The notes under the pieces are model-generated. The model did not search any database. It was not told the origin of the DNA and saw nothing but the letters and a program-made list of their open reading frames with translations. This document shows, piece after piece, positions 42,672 to 51,316 of a stretch of 64,000 nucleotides of DNA. The translations under genes and the position numbers were made by a program. Source of the stretch: CAJXVY01 sp965657575 (lineage in GTDB: Bacteria > Actinomycetota > Actinomycetes > Actinomycetales > Microbacteriaceae). Where the stretch lies: assembly GCA_965657575.1 (NCBI GenBank), contig CBFHOK010000006.1, forward strand, positions 1 to 64,000, given 5' to 3'. The first letter of the stretch is position 1. Each line of letters starts with the position of its first letter.

Positions 42672-43563
42672 GTACGTCGTTATCCTGGGGCCGACCGCCT
42701 CCGGGAAAACAGGGCTCTCAATTGAACTTTCAAAAGAGCTTCAATCTCGGGGCTTGAAACCTGAGATTATCAATGGTGATTCAATGCAGCTTTATCGGGG
42801 AATGGATATCGCAACTGCAAAGCTTCCAGTTGAACAGCGTCTGCAGTTCCCCCATCACATGTTCGATGTTGCTCCACCAGAGAATGAAATGAGCGTTGTC
42901 GATTATCAACATCAGGCACGTTCCATAATTGAGGACGTTATCCAGCGCGGGGGTTATCCAATCTTGGTCGGTGGATCGATGCTTTATTTGCAGTCGGTTA
43001 TCTACAAAATGGAGTTTGCTCCGACGGATAGCGCAATTCGAGAGAAGCTCGAGTCAGAGTTGCAAGAGTTTGGCCCCGGAGCAATGCTGGCAAAACTTCG
43101 AGAGCTTGATCCAGAATCAGCTGAAAGATTGGATGTTGGAGACGCAAGAAGGGTTGTCAGAGCGTTGGAGCTCTATCAACTCAGAGGCAGAGGCTTAGAC
43201 GAGTTCAACAAAAATCCTGGTTTTTGGAAAGAGTGCCATGTTTTTGGTCTGAGTGTTCCTAGAGAACAACTTCGTCAGCGCATTAATGAACGAGTCGAGG
43301 CGATGTGGGAAGAGGGTCTGATTGAGGAGACTAAGAGGCTGCGGGGGAGGCTGAGCACCACTGCCTCCTATGCGATTGGATATCAGCAGGTGGAGAAGTT
43401 CCTCGATGGCGAGATAACCAAAGAGGAAGCGGTTGAGCAAATTCAGATATCAACTGCAAGGTACGCGAAGAGACAAATGACTTGGTTCAAAAGAGACGAA
43501 AACATTCAGTGGCTGAAGCCACCTGAAGCGTTGGAAGAGATAATCTCCAGGGCTAGGCTATAA
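42664..43563 (+). CDS. miaA: tRNA dimethylallyltransferase
   Basis: MiaA adds the dimethylallyl group to A37 of tRNAs, the step before MiaB. The protein of 299 residues starts MAEYVVILGPTASGKTGLSI with the P-loop at its N-terminus, and has INGDSMQLYRGMDIATAK, DVAPPENEMSVVDYQ and GGSMLYLQSV. I use GTG 42664, eight bases before the miaB stop. The open frame extends back to 42502, but that part translates a shifted miaB and is not protein-like. Confidence 0.95.
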   Translation: MAEYVVILGPTASGKTGLSIELSKELQSRGLKPEIINGDSMQLYRGMDIATAKLPVEQRLQFPHHMFDVAPPENEMSVVDYQHQARSIIEDVIQRGGYPILVGGSMLYLQSVIYKMEFAPTDSAIREKLESELQEFGPGAMLAKLRELDPESAERLDVGDARRVVRALELYQLRGRGLDEFNKNPGFWKECHVFGLSVPREQLRQRINERVEAMWEEGLIEETKRLRGRLSTTASYAIGYQQVEKFLDGEITKEEAVEQIQISTARYAKRQMTWFKRDENIQWLKPPEALEEIISRARL

Positions 43564-43565
43564 GG

Positions 43566-44432
43566 ATGGAAATTCAGTTCACTAAGGGACATGGAACAGG
43601 AAATGATTTTGTCCTGATCGATGATTTTGAAAATGACCTTGAGCTGACTGAAGAGCAAATTAGTTTTTTATGCGATCGTCACTTTGGTATCGGATCAGAC
43701 GGCGTGATTTTTGCCGTTAGAACCAAGACCAGTGAAGTTGCGCATCTAGCCGAAGAGGATCCGGCCTGTGAGTGGTTTATGGATTATCGAAATGCAGATG
43801 GTTCTAAGGCTGAAATGTGCGGAAACGGGATACGCGTTTTTGCTAGATACCTAACCGAAAAAGGCCTGGCCAAGATTGAGCCTGGTGCAACCCTTGCAAT
43901 TGCGACCAGGAACGGAATAAAGGATCTCACCGAGGCGGCCACTGGTTTTGCAGTAGACCTCGGCTTATTTCGAATAGACGACAAGGGTCTAGAAGTGTTT
44001 GCTCACGGCGTTGATGTGGCACGACCAGCTTTAGAGGTGGACATTGGAAACCCGCATGCGGTTGTGGCTTTATCTAGCCTGGATGAGCTCAACTCCTTGA
44101 AGTTTTTTGATAAGCCGAGCGAAAACCAGCCAAGACCAGATGGGTTGAATTATGAGTTCGTCGTTCCATCGGAGCCACTAATTGAAGACGGTGTTGGGCG
44201 AATTGAGATGCGTGTGTTTGAAAGAGGCGTTGGTGAGACGCTGAGCTGTGGAACAGGGGTCGCAGCAGCAGCATTGGCCACCAGATCCTGGTCTGGACTT
44301 GGTCAAAACCACTGGCAGGTGAAGGTTCCCGGCGGAGTTCTGGGTGTAAAAATCTTCACAAGCGAAGAGGGTGAGCGAGTTGGGCTTAGTGGTCCAGCGG
44401 AACTTGTCTTCGAAGGTTCAATTAGCGTTTAG
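43566..44432 (+). CDS. dapF: Diaminopimelate epimerase
   Basis: DapF converts LL- to meso-diaminopimelate for lysine and peptidoglycan. The two catalytic cysteines are in AEMCGNGIRVFARYL (near residue 82) and LSCGTGVAAAALA (near 220). The start GHGTGNDFVLIDD is also typical. It follows miaA by 2 bases, and the miaB-miaA-dapF order is standard for Actinobacteria. The end overlaps the converging methyltransferase gene by 11 bases. Confidence 0.97.
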   Translation: MEIQFTKGHGTGNDFVLIDDFENDLELTEEQISFLCDRHFGIGSDGVIFAVRTKTSEVAHLAEEDPACEWFMDYRNADGSKAEMCGNGIRVFARYLTEKGLAKIEPGATLAIATRNGIKDLTEAATGFAVDLGLFRIDDKGLEVFAHGVDVARPALEVDIGNPHAVVALSSLDELNSLKFFDKPSENQPRPDGLNYEFVVPSEPLIEDGVGRIEMRVFERGVGETLSCGTGVAAAALATRSWSGLGQNHWQVKVPGGVLGVKIFTSEEGERVGLSGPAELVFEGSISV

Positions 44433-45021
44433 TAACCCTGAAGACTCGGAAGCCTTTGCTGTTGTCGATCTTCTCAACCGTGTGGTTTTGTTCGTTTTCT
44501 AACCATTTGGCGAGCGAGTCCGCCCCGAGGTGTTTTTGAACTACTAAAAACGCTTCTCCGCCTGGTTTCAGTTTTGCTAAGGAGTCGATCAAGAGCTCAT
44601 GCAATGCAGGCTTTCCAATCCGAATTGGGGGATTAGACCATATTTGGTCAATGGATTCGTCTTCAACCTGGCTCAACTGTTGGGTTTTTATATTTCGCAA
44701 GTTCAGTAAATCAGCGTTGGCCTCAATAAGCTCAATGGCTCTTGAATTGATTTCAATTGCCAATACTTCCAAATCTGGATTGCTTCTGGCCAGTGAAATT
44801 GAGATAGCACCCCAGCCAGCACCCAGATCCATAACAGTTCCAGACTTCGCTACCTGTTCTGTGTGCTTCAGAAGAATTTGAGTTCCTTTATCAACTCCAG
44901 CAGAGCTGAATACCCCTTTATCGGTAAGCACCTTTATTTTGGAGCCAGCCAACTCAACCTCCATGGTTTGCCTTTTGGAGGGGGTCTCAGGTTTCCGATT
45001 GAAATAGTGGTTATCGCTCAC
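44422..45021 (-). CDS. RsmC/RsmD-like rRNA (guanine-N2)-methyltransferase
   Basis: A SAM-dependent methyltransferase of the RsmC type: VMDLGAGWGAISISLA is the SAM-binding loop, AIEINSRAIELIEAN the acidic loop, and WSNPPIRIGK the catalytic NPP(F/I) motif. At 199 residues it is a single-domain form, about half of E. coli RsmC. GTG 45021 (MSDNHYF) matches the family start and has TATGGT six bases upstream on the minus strand; TTG 45039 adds six residues. The exact rRNA target is not certain. Confidence 0.85.
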   Translation of the reverse strand: MSDNHYFNRKPETPSKRQTMEVELAGSKIKVLTDKGVFSSAGVDKGTQILLKHTEQVAKSGTVMDLGAGWGAISISLARSNPDLEVLAIEINSRAIELIEANADLLNLRNIKTQQLSQVEDESIDQIWSNPPIRIGKPALHELLIDSLAKLKPGGEAFLVVQKHLGADSLAKWLENEQNHTVEKIDNSKGFRVFRVTKR

Positions 45022-45027
45022 AGCCAA

Positions 45028-45033
45028 ACCATA
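45028..45033 (-). promoter_or_regulatory. -10 box TATGGT of RsmC-like gene (leaderless)
   Basis: On the minus strand TATGGT is followed by TTGGCT and GTG 45021. It lies back to back with the hflX -10 box; the two hexamers are 16 bases apart. Confidence 0.5.
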
Positions 45034-45049
45034 TTGCAAAAAATTGACC

Positions 45050-45055
45050 TAAGGT
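45050..45055 (+). promoter_or_regulatory. -10 box TAAGGT of hflX (leaderless)
   Basis: TAAGGT ends 8 bases before ATG 45064, in the 42-base gap shared with the divergent methyltransferase gene. Confidence 0.5.
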
Positions 45056-45063
45056 AATTCCAA

Positions 45064-46467
45064 ATGACAGATTCTGAAGATTTCGTAATTTATGAAAACG
45101 CCTATGACGGGCAACAGCTAGATCTAGAGGAGCGCAGCGCACTTCGGCGCGTTCCTGGTATCTCCACAGAGCTTGAGGATGTCACTGAGGTTGAATATCG
45201 CCAACTGAGGCTTGAAAGGGTGGTTTTAGTCGGAGTCTGGACCGAGGGGACCCTCAAAGAGGCAACGGATTCGCTGAAGGAACTAGCGGCTTTGGCTGAA
45301 ACGGCTGGTGCACAAGTTTTAGATGGATTGCTACAAAGACGTGAAAACCCTGACCCGGCAACCTACGTGGGTAAAGGTAAGGCGCAGGAACTGCGGGATG
45401 TTGTCAAAGAGGTTGGGGCAGATACTGTCATTGCCAACAGTGAGTTGGCGCCATCTCAAAGAAGGTCACTCGAAGACATCGTCAAGGTGAAGGTGATTGA
45501 CAGGACGGCCATCATTCTGGATATTTTTGCTCAGCATGCCAAGAGTCGAGAGGGAAAAGCTCAGGTGGAGCTAGCTCAACTTGAATACTTACTTCCAAGA
45601 CTGCGCGGTTGGGGTGAGTCGATGTCAAGACAGGCTGGTGGTCAGGCTGCAGGTGGTGTTGGTATCGGTTCAAGAGGACCTGGAGAGACCAAGATTGAGC
45701 TTGATAGGCGAAGAATCAATTCACGCATGGCGAAACTGAGAAAGCAAATAACCGCAATGGCTCCCGCCCGAGCAGCCATGAGAAGGACCAGACAGAAAAA
45801 CAAAGTTCCTATGGTTGCAATTGCCGGTTACACCAACGCCGGAAAATCCTCACTTCTGAACAGAATTACCAAAGCGGGTGTGCTGGTGGAAAATGCTCTA
45901 TTTGCAACTTTGGACCCGACTGTTCGCAAGCACCAGACGGACGACGGAAGGGAATACACGCTGGCTGACACCGTCGGTTTTGTCGAAAACCTGCCTCACC
46001 AGCTCGTCGAAGCCTTTCGCTCTACTCTGGAGGAAATAGCCGATGCCGATTTGATAGTGATTGTGGTGGACGGTTCAAACCCGCAGCCAATGAAGCAGCT
46101 GAATACCGTTAGATCCGTGATGGCTGAAAGTGGAATTTCAGGAATCGAACAACTGGTGGTTTTCAATAAGCGGGACCTCATACCCTTCGATACAGAGGTG
46201 GAGCTGGCAAACCAGGTGGAGGGATGCATGTTCGTCTCTGCTAAAACTGGAGCTGGAATACAAGAACTGGAGCAAAAAGTAGCCTCTCTTCTCCCTAGGC
46301 CTGAGGTTGAGTTCAAAGGTTTGATTCCCTATCACCGTGGTGACCTTATTTCCAGAATCCATCTCTCTGGAGAGTTGTTGGCCTCCGAATATCAAGAAGA
46401 GGGAACATTAATACACGCTCTTGTTGAGCACGGGTTGGCTTCAGAACTTGAAAAAGCTCGAATTTAG
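45064..46467 (+). CDS. hflX: GTPase HflX
   Basis: HflX is a ribosome-associated GTPase that splits or rescues stalled ribosomes, notably under heat or antibiotic stress. The 467-residue protein has the N-terminal HflX domain (GLLQRRENPDPATYVGKGKA, GSRGPGETKIELDRRRI) and a G domain with VAIAGYTNAGKSSLLN near residue 260, LADTVGFVENLPHQLVEAFR, and NKRD near 370. It converges on lexA with a 4-base overlap. Confidence 0.96.
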   Translation: MTDSEDFVIYENAYDGQQLDLEERSALRRVPGISTELEDVTEVEYRQLRLERVVLVGVWTEGTLKEATDSLKELAALAETAGAQVLDGLLQRRENPDPATYVGKGKAQELRDVVKEVGADTVIANSELAPSQRRSLEDIVKVKVIDRTAIILDIFAQHAKSREGKAQVELAQLEYLLPRLRGWGESMSRQAGGQAAGGVGIGSRGPGETKIELDRRRINSRMAKLRKQITAMAPARAAMRRTRQKNKVPMVAIAGYTNAGKSSLLNRITKAGVLVENALFATLDPTVRKHQTDDGREYTLADTVGFVENLPHQLVEAFRSTLEEIADADLIVIVVDGSNPQPMKQLNTVRSVMAESGISGIEQLVVFNKRDLIPFDTEVELANQVEGCMFVSAKTGAGIQELEQKVASLLPRPEVEFKGLIPYHRGDLISRIHLSGELLASEYQEEGTLIHALVEHGLASELEKARI

Positions 46468-47084
46468 ACCGCTCTCATAACTGCGACCACTTTGCCCAAA
46501 ATCACTGCGTGATCGCCAAGAATCGGCTCATAAGCGGAGTTTCTCGGGAGTAGCCAGGTGTGGCCATCTTTTTGCTTGAAGGTTTTTACTGTCGCTTCCT
46601 CATCCAACATCGCTGCAACTATCTCGCCGTTGTCTGCCGTTTGCTGTTGTCTGACTACCACCCAGTCGCCATCGCAGATAGCGGCATCCAGCATCGAGTC
46701 ACCTTTGACTTTTAGAAGGAAAAGATCCCCCTGGCCCACAAGCTTTCTCGGGAGACTGAAAACATCCTCAACATTTTGCTCCGCAGTGATGGGCGAACCA
46801 GCTGCAATTTGTCCAACAAGCGGAATCATGGCCATATCTTCCGGAACATTGTTGGCGTGCTCGCCCTCAATTAGTACATCGATCGTTCTGGGTCGATTTG
46901 GATCTCTGGATATAGCTCCAAGCTTTTCAAGTTGGCTTAGCTGATGGGAGACGCTGGCGGAAGATGCTAGACCAACGACTTCGCCTATCTCTCGCATCGA
47001 AGGTGCATATCCTCGCTGTTTTTTGGAGAGCATAATGAAATCCAATATTTCTCTTTGCTTCGCTGTCATCTTCATCTCTGACAT
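46464..47084 (-). CDS. lexA: LexA repressor
   Basis: LexA represses SOS genes and cuts itself when RecA is active. The 206-residue protein has the winged helix (YAPSMREIGEVVGLASSASV), the Ala-Gly cleavage site in GQIAAGSPITAE, the catalytic serine in KGDSMLDAAICDGD and the lysine near ATVKTFKQKDG. ATG 47084 has AGGAG four bases upstream. A promoter with TTGGAA and TAATCT is seen ahead of it. The LysM gene is divergent and shares the 156-base gap. Confidence 0.97.
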   Translation of the reverse strand: MSEMKMTAKQREILDFIMLSKKQRGYAPSMREIGEVVGLASSASVSHQLSQLEKLGAISRDPNRPRTIDVLIEGEHANNVPEDMAMIPLVGQIAAGSPITAEQNVEDVFSLPRKLVGQGDLFLLKVKGDSMLDAAICDGDWVVVRQQQTADNGEIVAAMLDEEATVKTFKQKDGHTWLLPRNSAYEPILGDHAVILGKVVAVMRAV

Positions 47085-47126
47085 GACTCTCCTAAATGTC
47101 CGTAGTGACGTATTTACTAATACTTG

Positions 47127-47155
47127 AGATTAGATGGTTTGAAAAGATTTTCCAA
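47127..47155 (-). promoter_or_regulatory. lexA promoter
   Basis: On the minus strand TTGGAA (-35), exactly 17 bases, then TAATCT (-10), 43 bases before the lexA ATG. No second SOS box overlaps it, so lexA autoregulation would rely on the box at 47214 or on a weak site I could not see. Confidence 0.6.
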
Positions 47156-47213
47156 ACATATTTTCGGAAATTTGTGCAAATTGTCTTGATTTCGTCCTTT
47201 TTTGTGTAATTAT

Positions 47214-47229
47214 TAGAACAAGTGTTCGA
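47214..47229 (+). promoter_or_regulatory. LexA (SOS) box between lexA and the LysM gene
   Basis: TAGAACAAGTGTTCGA matches TCGAACnnnnGTTCGA at 11 of 12 fixed positions. It ends 11 bases before the LysM gene ATG and touches its ribosome site (GAAAGGA), so LexA bound here would block this gene tightly. Confidence 0.85.
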
Positions 47230-47240
47230 AAGGAATCAAA

Positions 47241-47528
47241 ATGTTGACTGCTTATAGGCTTGAGAGTCCCAGGAAACTGGTCCGCGCTCTTTTGATTGTA
47301 GTGGCCGTTTTTTCAGCCACCGTGTTGCCATTTTCTGCGAACGCTAGCTCCGAGCAGGTTGCCGTTGAATTTAGTTATGTGACAGTTTCTGCCGGAGATT
47401 CAATGTGGGACTTGGCGAAAAAGTATGGACAGGGTATGGATCCAAGAGATTGGATTGCCGAGGCAGTAGCCCTAAACAACCTTCAAAGCACTAATTTGCA
47501 GGCTGGACAGCAGTTGGCCCTTCCTTAA
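47241..47528 (+). CDS. LysM protein, probable SOS division inhibitor (YneA/ChiZ-like)
   Basis: The 95-residue product has a short cytoplasmic start, one membrane segment or signal (about residues 15-35, ALLIVVAVFSATVLPFSANA) and a C-terminal LysM domain (about 46-95, VTVSAGDSMWDLAKKYGQGM to LQAGQQLALP). It is divergent from lexA with an SOS box at its start. Bacillus YneA and mycobacterial ChiZ (Rv2719c) have the same location and LysM design and halt division during DNA damage; Corynebacterium DivS is a functional parallel at the same locus. The role here is inferred from this context. Confidence 0.82.
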   Translation: MLTAYRLESPRKLVRALLIVVAVFSATVLPFSANASSEQVAVEFSYVTVSAGDSMWDLAKKYGQGMDPRDWIAEAVALNNLQSTNLQAGQQLALP

Positions 47529-47532
47529 TTGG

Positions 47533-47538
47533 TAGTCT
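47533..47538 (+). promoter_or_regulatory. -10 box TAGTCT of hisC (leaderless)
   Basis: TAGTCT, then TTGCAG, then GTG 47545. The 6-base spacing argues for the GTG rather than TTG 47539 as the hisC start. Confidence 0.55.
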
Positions 47539-47544
47539 TTGCAG

Positions 47545-48624
47545 GTGACCAGCTTGGAAGATTTACCACTTCGCGATGACTTGCGCGGCAGTGAGCCTTA
47601 CGGTGCCCCTCAGCTTCCAGAGGGAATACAGCTAAACGTCAATGAAAATAGCTATGGAGTCCCAGAAGTAGTTCAAGAGGCCATCTCTAAAGAAATTGGG
47701 AAAGTGCTGGGAAATCTCCACCGTTATCCAGATAGGGATTTCCTGGAGCTAAGGACGGCTATAGCAAATTATTTGCCCGGTCAATTGAATCCCGAGCAAG
47801 TATGGGCCGCTAACGGATCGAACGAGATTTTGCAACAGTTCCACCAGGCGTTTGGAGGACCGAGACGCCTTGCCCTCACTTTTGGACCGACATACTCGAT
47901 GTACCCAATAATCGCCAAGGGAACACTGACGGATTATTTGGAGCTCCCCAGGGAAGGGGATTACACCCTCAATCGAGACCACGTTCTGAAAGCTATTAGG
48001 GAACACGATCCCAATATCGTGATTTTATGCAACCCGAATAACCCGACTGGGACACAAATAGATCTGGATCTGATAGAGGCTGTGTATGAAGCCACCGAAG
48101 GAATGCTTCTGGTTGATGAGGCCTATGCTGAATTCTCAGATCAGCCCTCTGCAATTACCTTGTTGAAGGGAAGGCCACGCTTGGTTGTCAGCCGAACCAT
48201 GTCCAAAGCATTTGCTTTTGCAGGCGTGAGACTTGGATACCTTTTGGGTGACCCGGCTGTTGTCGATGCCATGAGGTTGGTCAGGTTGCCTTATCACCTG
48301 AGTGCACTAACGCAGGCTGCATCTATTGCCGCCCTGGCTAATTCCGAACTTATGCTCTCCAACGTGAAGCAGATTTCTAACGAAAGAAATCGGGTGGCCG
48401 CCCGCTTGTCTGAGCTGAATTTGAAGGTGCTTCCATCGGAATCGAATTTCCTACTGGTGGAGGGTTACGCAAATCCACGAGGGGTCTTTGATTATCTTTT
48501 GTCTGAGGGGTTGATAGTGAGAAAGACCACAATTCCTGGTGCTCTGAGAATAACTATTGGAACACCTGCGGAGAATGACAAATTATTAGAACTAATGCCT
48601 AAAGCACTCGCATCGCTAGACTAG
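47545..48624 (+). CDS. hisC: Histidinol-phosphate aminotransferase
   Basis: HisC transaminates imidazole acetol phosphate in histidine synthesis. The 359-residue protein has LNVNENSYGVPEVV, the cofactor segment LCNPNNPTGTQI, LVDEAYAEF and the PLP lysine in RTMSKAFAFAGVRLGYL. GTG 47545 (MTSLEDLPLRDDLRG) is chosen from the -10 box 6 bases upstream; TTG 47539 adds two residues. hisD, normally before hisC, is not in the window. It is followed by hisB, hisH and priA. Confidence 0.95.
   Translation: MTSLEDLPLRDDLRGSEPYGAPQLPEGIQLNVNENSYGVPEVVQEAISKEIGKVLGNLHRYPDRDFLELRTAIANYLPGQLNPEQVWAANGSNEILQQFHQAFGGPRRLALTFGPTYSMYPIIAKGTLTDYLELPREGDYTLNRDHVLKAIREHDPNIVILCNPNNPTGTQIDLDLIEAVYEATEGMLLVDEAYAEFSDQPSAITLLKGRPRLVVSRTMSKAFAFAGVRLGYLLGDPAVVDAMRLVRLPYHLSALTQAASIAALANSELMLSNVKQISNERNRVAARLSELNLKVLPSESNFLLVEGYANPRGVFDYLLSEGLIVRKTTIPGALRITIGTPAENDKLLELMPKALASLD
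48617..48622 (+). promoter_or_regulatory. -10 box TAGACT of hisB (leaderless, internal)
   Basis: TAGACT overlaps the hisC stop and ends 6 bases before hisB ATG 48629, giving a possible second promoter within the his operon. Confidence 0.5.
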
Positions 48625-48628
48625 GTCC

Positions 48629-49228
48629 ATGGCAAGACAAGCAGAGATAAATCGCAAGACCAGCGAGTCTTCAATTTCCTTGAAGTTGAATCTGGATGGA
48701 ACCGGCAATTCCGAAATCGATACCACGGTACCTTTTTTGGACCACATGCTGACTGCATTCTCAAAGCACTCCTTGATTGATCTGCAGATTAAGGCGACCG
48801 GCGACACGCACATCGACATCCACCACACTGCGGAGGACACCGGCATTGCACTGGGTGAAGGTATTCTGCAAGCACTGGGGGATAAGGCTGGCATTTCGCG
48901 TTTTGGAGATGCTTATGTGCCGTTGGATGAGGCGCTGGCAAGAGCTGTCGTTGACATTTCGGGCAGACCTTTTTTGGTCCACAAGGGAGAGCCAACCGGG
49001 TTTGAACACCACTTGATTGGTGGCCACTTCACTGGGTCGATGGTTAGGCACGTGTTTGAGGCAATTTGTTTGAATGCTCGCATAACGGCACACATTACCG
49101 TTCTAGATGGTCGAGACCCACACCACATAGCAGAGGCTGAATTTAAAGCCTTCGCAAGGGCAATGCGTAAAGCAGTTGAGCTAGACGGCAAAGTTTCAGG
49201 GGTCCCGAGCACTAAGGGCGCTCTTTGA
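48629..49228 (+). CDS. hisB: Imidazoleglycerol-phosphate dehydratase
   Basis: HisB dehydrates imidazole glycerol phosphate. The 199-residue monofunctional form (no phosphatase domain) has the manganese-binding histidine motifs DIHHTAEDTGIALG and DPHHIAEAEFKAFARAM, and TVPFLDHMLTAFSKH near the start. Its stop overlaps the hisH start as TTGA. Confidence 0.97.
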   Translation: MARQAEINRKTSESSISLKLNLDGTGNSEIDTTVPFLDHMLTAFSKHSLIDLQIKATGDTHIDIHHTAEDTGIALGEGILQALGDKAGISRFGDAYVPLDEALARAVVDISGRPFLVHKGEPTGFEHHLIGGHFTGSMVRHVFEAICLNARITAHITVLDGRDPHHIAEAEFKAFARAMRKAVELDGKVSGVPSTKGAL

Positions 49229-49854
49229 AAAAAACCGTTGTTGTTTTCGACTACGGAAGCGGAAACGTTCACTCTGCCCTGAAAGCTGTTGAAAAGGTAG
49301 GAGCTTCGGCTTCTCTGACCTCGGATTTCGATGAAGCAGTAAATGCAGATGGTCTTCTGATACCTGGAGTCGGGGCGTTTGACCATGTCATGAATCAATT
49401 GCTGGCTACTCGTGGTGACCGGGTGATTGATAAAAGACTTGCCAGTTCTAGACCGGTGTTGGGGATCTGTGTTGGAATGCAGGTCATGTTTGATACGGGA
49501 ATCGAACACGGAATCAGCACTGAGGGTCTTGGCCAATGGCCCGGAACAGTCGAAAAACTAGACTCTGAGAAGCTTCCGAATATTGGCTGGAATCAGCTTC
49601 AAATAGGGGAAGGCAGTGAACTTTTCAAAGGTATCGAGGGTGAGTATTTTTATTTTGTTCATTCATATGCTGCTAAAAGACTGGAACTAGATGTGATGCC
49701 ACCTTTCAAGGAGCCTGTTTTGAGCTACTCCAATCACGGAGAAACTTTTTTAGCGGCGGTTGAAAATGGGCCATTGAGTGCGACGCAATTTCACCCGGAG
49801 AAATCTGGCGAGGCAGGCTTGGAGCTTTTAGAAAATTGGTTAGGAACACTGTGA
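49225..49854 (+). CDS. hisH: Imidazole glycerol phosphate synthase, glutaminase subunit
   Basis: HisH releases ammonia from glutamine for HisF. The 209-residue class I amidotransferase has VVFDYGSGNVHSAL, the nucleophile cysteine in LGICVGMQVMFD, and the His-Glu pair in QFHPEKSGEAG. It starts at TTG overlapping hisB and overlaps priA by one base (TGATG). hisF is not found after priA within this window. Confidence 0.96.
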   Translation: MKKTVVVFDYGSGNVHSALKAVEKVGASASLTSDFDEAVNADGLLIPGVGAFDHVMNQLLATRGDRVIDKRLASSRPVLGICVGMQVMFDTGIEHGISTEGLGQWPGTVEKLDSEKLPNIGWNQLQIGEGSELFKGIEGEYFYFVHSYAAKRLELDVMPPFKEPVLSYSNHGETFLAAVENGPLSATQFHPEKSGEAGLELLENWLGTL

Positions 49855-50579
49855 TGAAAAAACTGGAACTATTACCAGCAGTTGATGTTGCTAGCGGGAA
49901 AGCAGTCAGGCTCACCCAAGGAGAGGCTGGAAGCGAGACGGATTACGGAGACCCTCTGGAAGCGGCTCGAGAATGGGTTGATCAGGGAGCGGAGTGGATA
50001 CACCTTGTTGATCTAGATAGAGCGTTCGGTCGGGGAACCAACATCGAAGTAATCGAGAAGGTTATTGAAGGATGCTCTGATGTGAAGATTGAGCTGTCTG
50101 GAGGGATTCGTGATGATGAATCTCTTAATCAAGCTGTTCAGATGGGTGCCCACAGAGTCAACATTGGAACTGCAGCTCTGGAAAATCCCGAATGGACTGA
50201 AAAAATCATCACTGAGTATGGCGACCTGGTCGCTATTGGGTTGGATGTAAGGGGAGAGACTCTTGCTGCCAGGGGTTGGACCCAAGACGGTGGGAACTTA
50301 TTCGAGGTCTTAGAGCAGCTGGAAGTAGCTGGGTGCTCCAGGTATGTGGTGACGGACGTGAAAAAAGACGGAACCTTGAAGGGCCCAAATCTCGAGCTTT
50401 TGAGAAGTGTTATGCAAAAAACTCAGAAACCAGTTGTTGCCAGTGGTGGTATCTCAAGCCTTGAGGACATAAGGGCACTAAGAGATTTGGTGGAATTGGG
50501 TCTTGAGGGAGCAATTCTTGGGAAATCTTTGTACGCCGGAAAGTTCACCTTGGCTCAAGCACTAGAGGTTGCTGGTTGA
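49854..50579 (+). CDS. priA: Phosphoribosyl isomerase A (HisA, possibly dual HisA/TrpF)
   Basis: This TIM-barrel isomerase acts in histidine synthesis; in Actinobacteria the PriA form can also replace TrpF in tryptophan synthesis. LLPAVDVASGKAVRLTQGEA, WIHLVDLDRAFGRGTN, ELSGGIRDDESL and GLDVRGETLAARGWT fit PriA. I use ATG 49854, one base into the hisH stop; the GTG and ATG starts further up lie inside hisH. Dual activity depends on whether trpF is absent elsewhere, which I cannot see. Confidence 0.93.
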   Translation: MKKLELLPAVDVASGKAVRLTQGEAGSETDYGDPLEAAREWVDQGAEWIHLVDLDRAFGRGTNIEVIEKVIEGCSDVKIELSGGIRDDESLNQAVQMGAHRVNIGTAALENPEWTEKIITEYGDLVAIGLDVRGETLAARGWTQDGGNLFEVLEQLEVAGCSRYVVTDVKKDGTLKGPNLELLRSVMQKTQKPVVASGGISSLEDIRALRDLVELGLEGAILGKSLYAGKFTLAQALEVAG

Positions 50580-51316
50580 GTTTCACCGATTCCGCAGGTG
50601 CTCCTTGGGAGGGTAGGAGTTTCTCCGAGAACGCATTCAGTGATGATGACGGCTCTGAGTCATCAGTTATCACAACCGCAACAAAACAGTTTTGGGAAAG
50701 ACAGATTTCTTTTGCCGAGCTATTGGTAGCTTTCAAGGATTCGCGCGTGCTGATTCCGCTTCTCCCAAAAGCAGCTGGCACGAAGATTGGGAACCACGGT
50801 CTCGAGGTAGACACAAGTTCGGACATGCACATCGTTGCAATCGAAGGCCCCGATAAATTACCGGCCCTACCCATATTCACCTCAACTGCAAACCTGCAGG
50901 CCTGGTCAAAAACAGCAAGGCCGGTGCCTTCTCAGTTTGAAAGAGCCTTGTTGGCTGCAGCAAGCGAAGGTCAGACAAGGGTGATTGTAAATCCGGGCAG
51001 TGAAAATTGGTTTGCGATACGTAGGCCCGCTATTGAAACACTCGCTCAGCAAAAGACATGGATCGATCCAGAGCGCAACCCGGATGTGAAGGCCTTAGTT
51101 TCTGATGCCATCCGGAATACAGGCATCCAGGGTTTTCGGTTGGTTTCAACTGATCCGAGCAAACAACTAGGAGCAGAAGAGCTGGGTGTTTTACTTAAGC
51201 TAAAACCAGAGGCATCAAAGGATAAGAAAGCAATTGTCGCCGACTTTTTGAGCTCACTGGACTACGAGAAATTCAACCTGTTGGTTGATTCCTTGAAGAT
51301 TTCTGTGGTGGATTAG
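50576..51316 (+). CDS. SseB family protein
   Basis: The 246-residue protein carries the SseB N-terminal fold (SFAELLVAFKDSRVLIPLLP, HIVAIEGPDKLPALPIFTST and VIVNPGSENWFAIRRPAIE). It is the protein usually found after priA in Microbacteriaceae. TTG 50576 overlaps the priA stop as TTGA. SseB-domain proteins have no settled enzymatic role in this group. It converges on the DUF1844 gene with a 4-base overlap. Confidence 0.85.
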   Translation: MSFTDSAGAPWEGRSFSENAFSDDDGSESSVITTATKQFWERQISFAELLVAFKDSRVLIPLLPKAAGTKIGNHGLEVDTSSDMHIVAIEGPDKLPALPIFTSTANLQAWSKTARPVPSQFERALLAAASEGQTRVIVNPGSENWFAIRRPAIETLAQQKTWIDPERNPDVKALVSDAIRNTGIQGFRLVSTDPSKQLGAEELGVLLKLKPEASKDKKAIVADFLSSLDYEKFNLLVDSLKISVVD

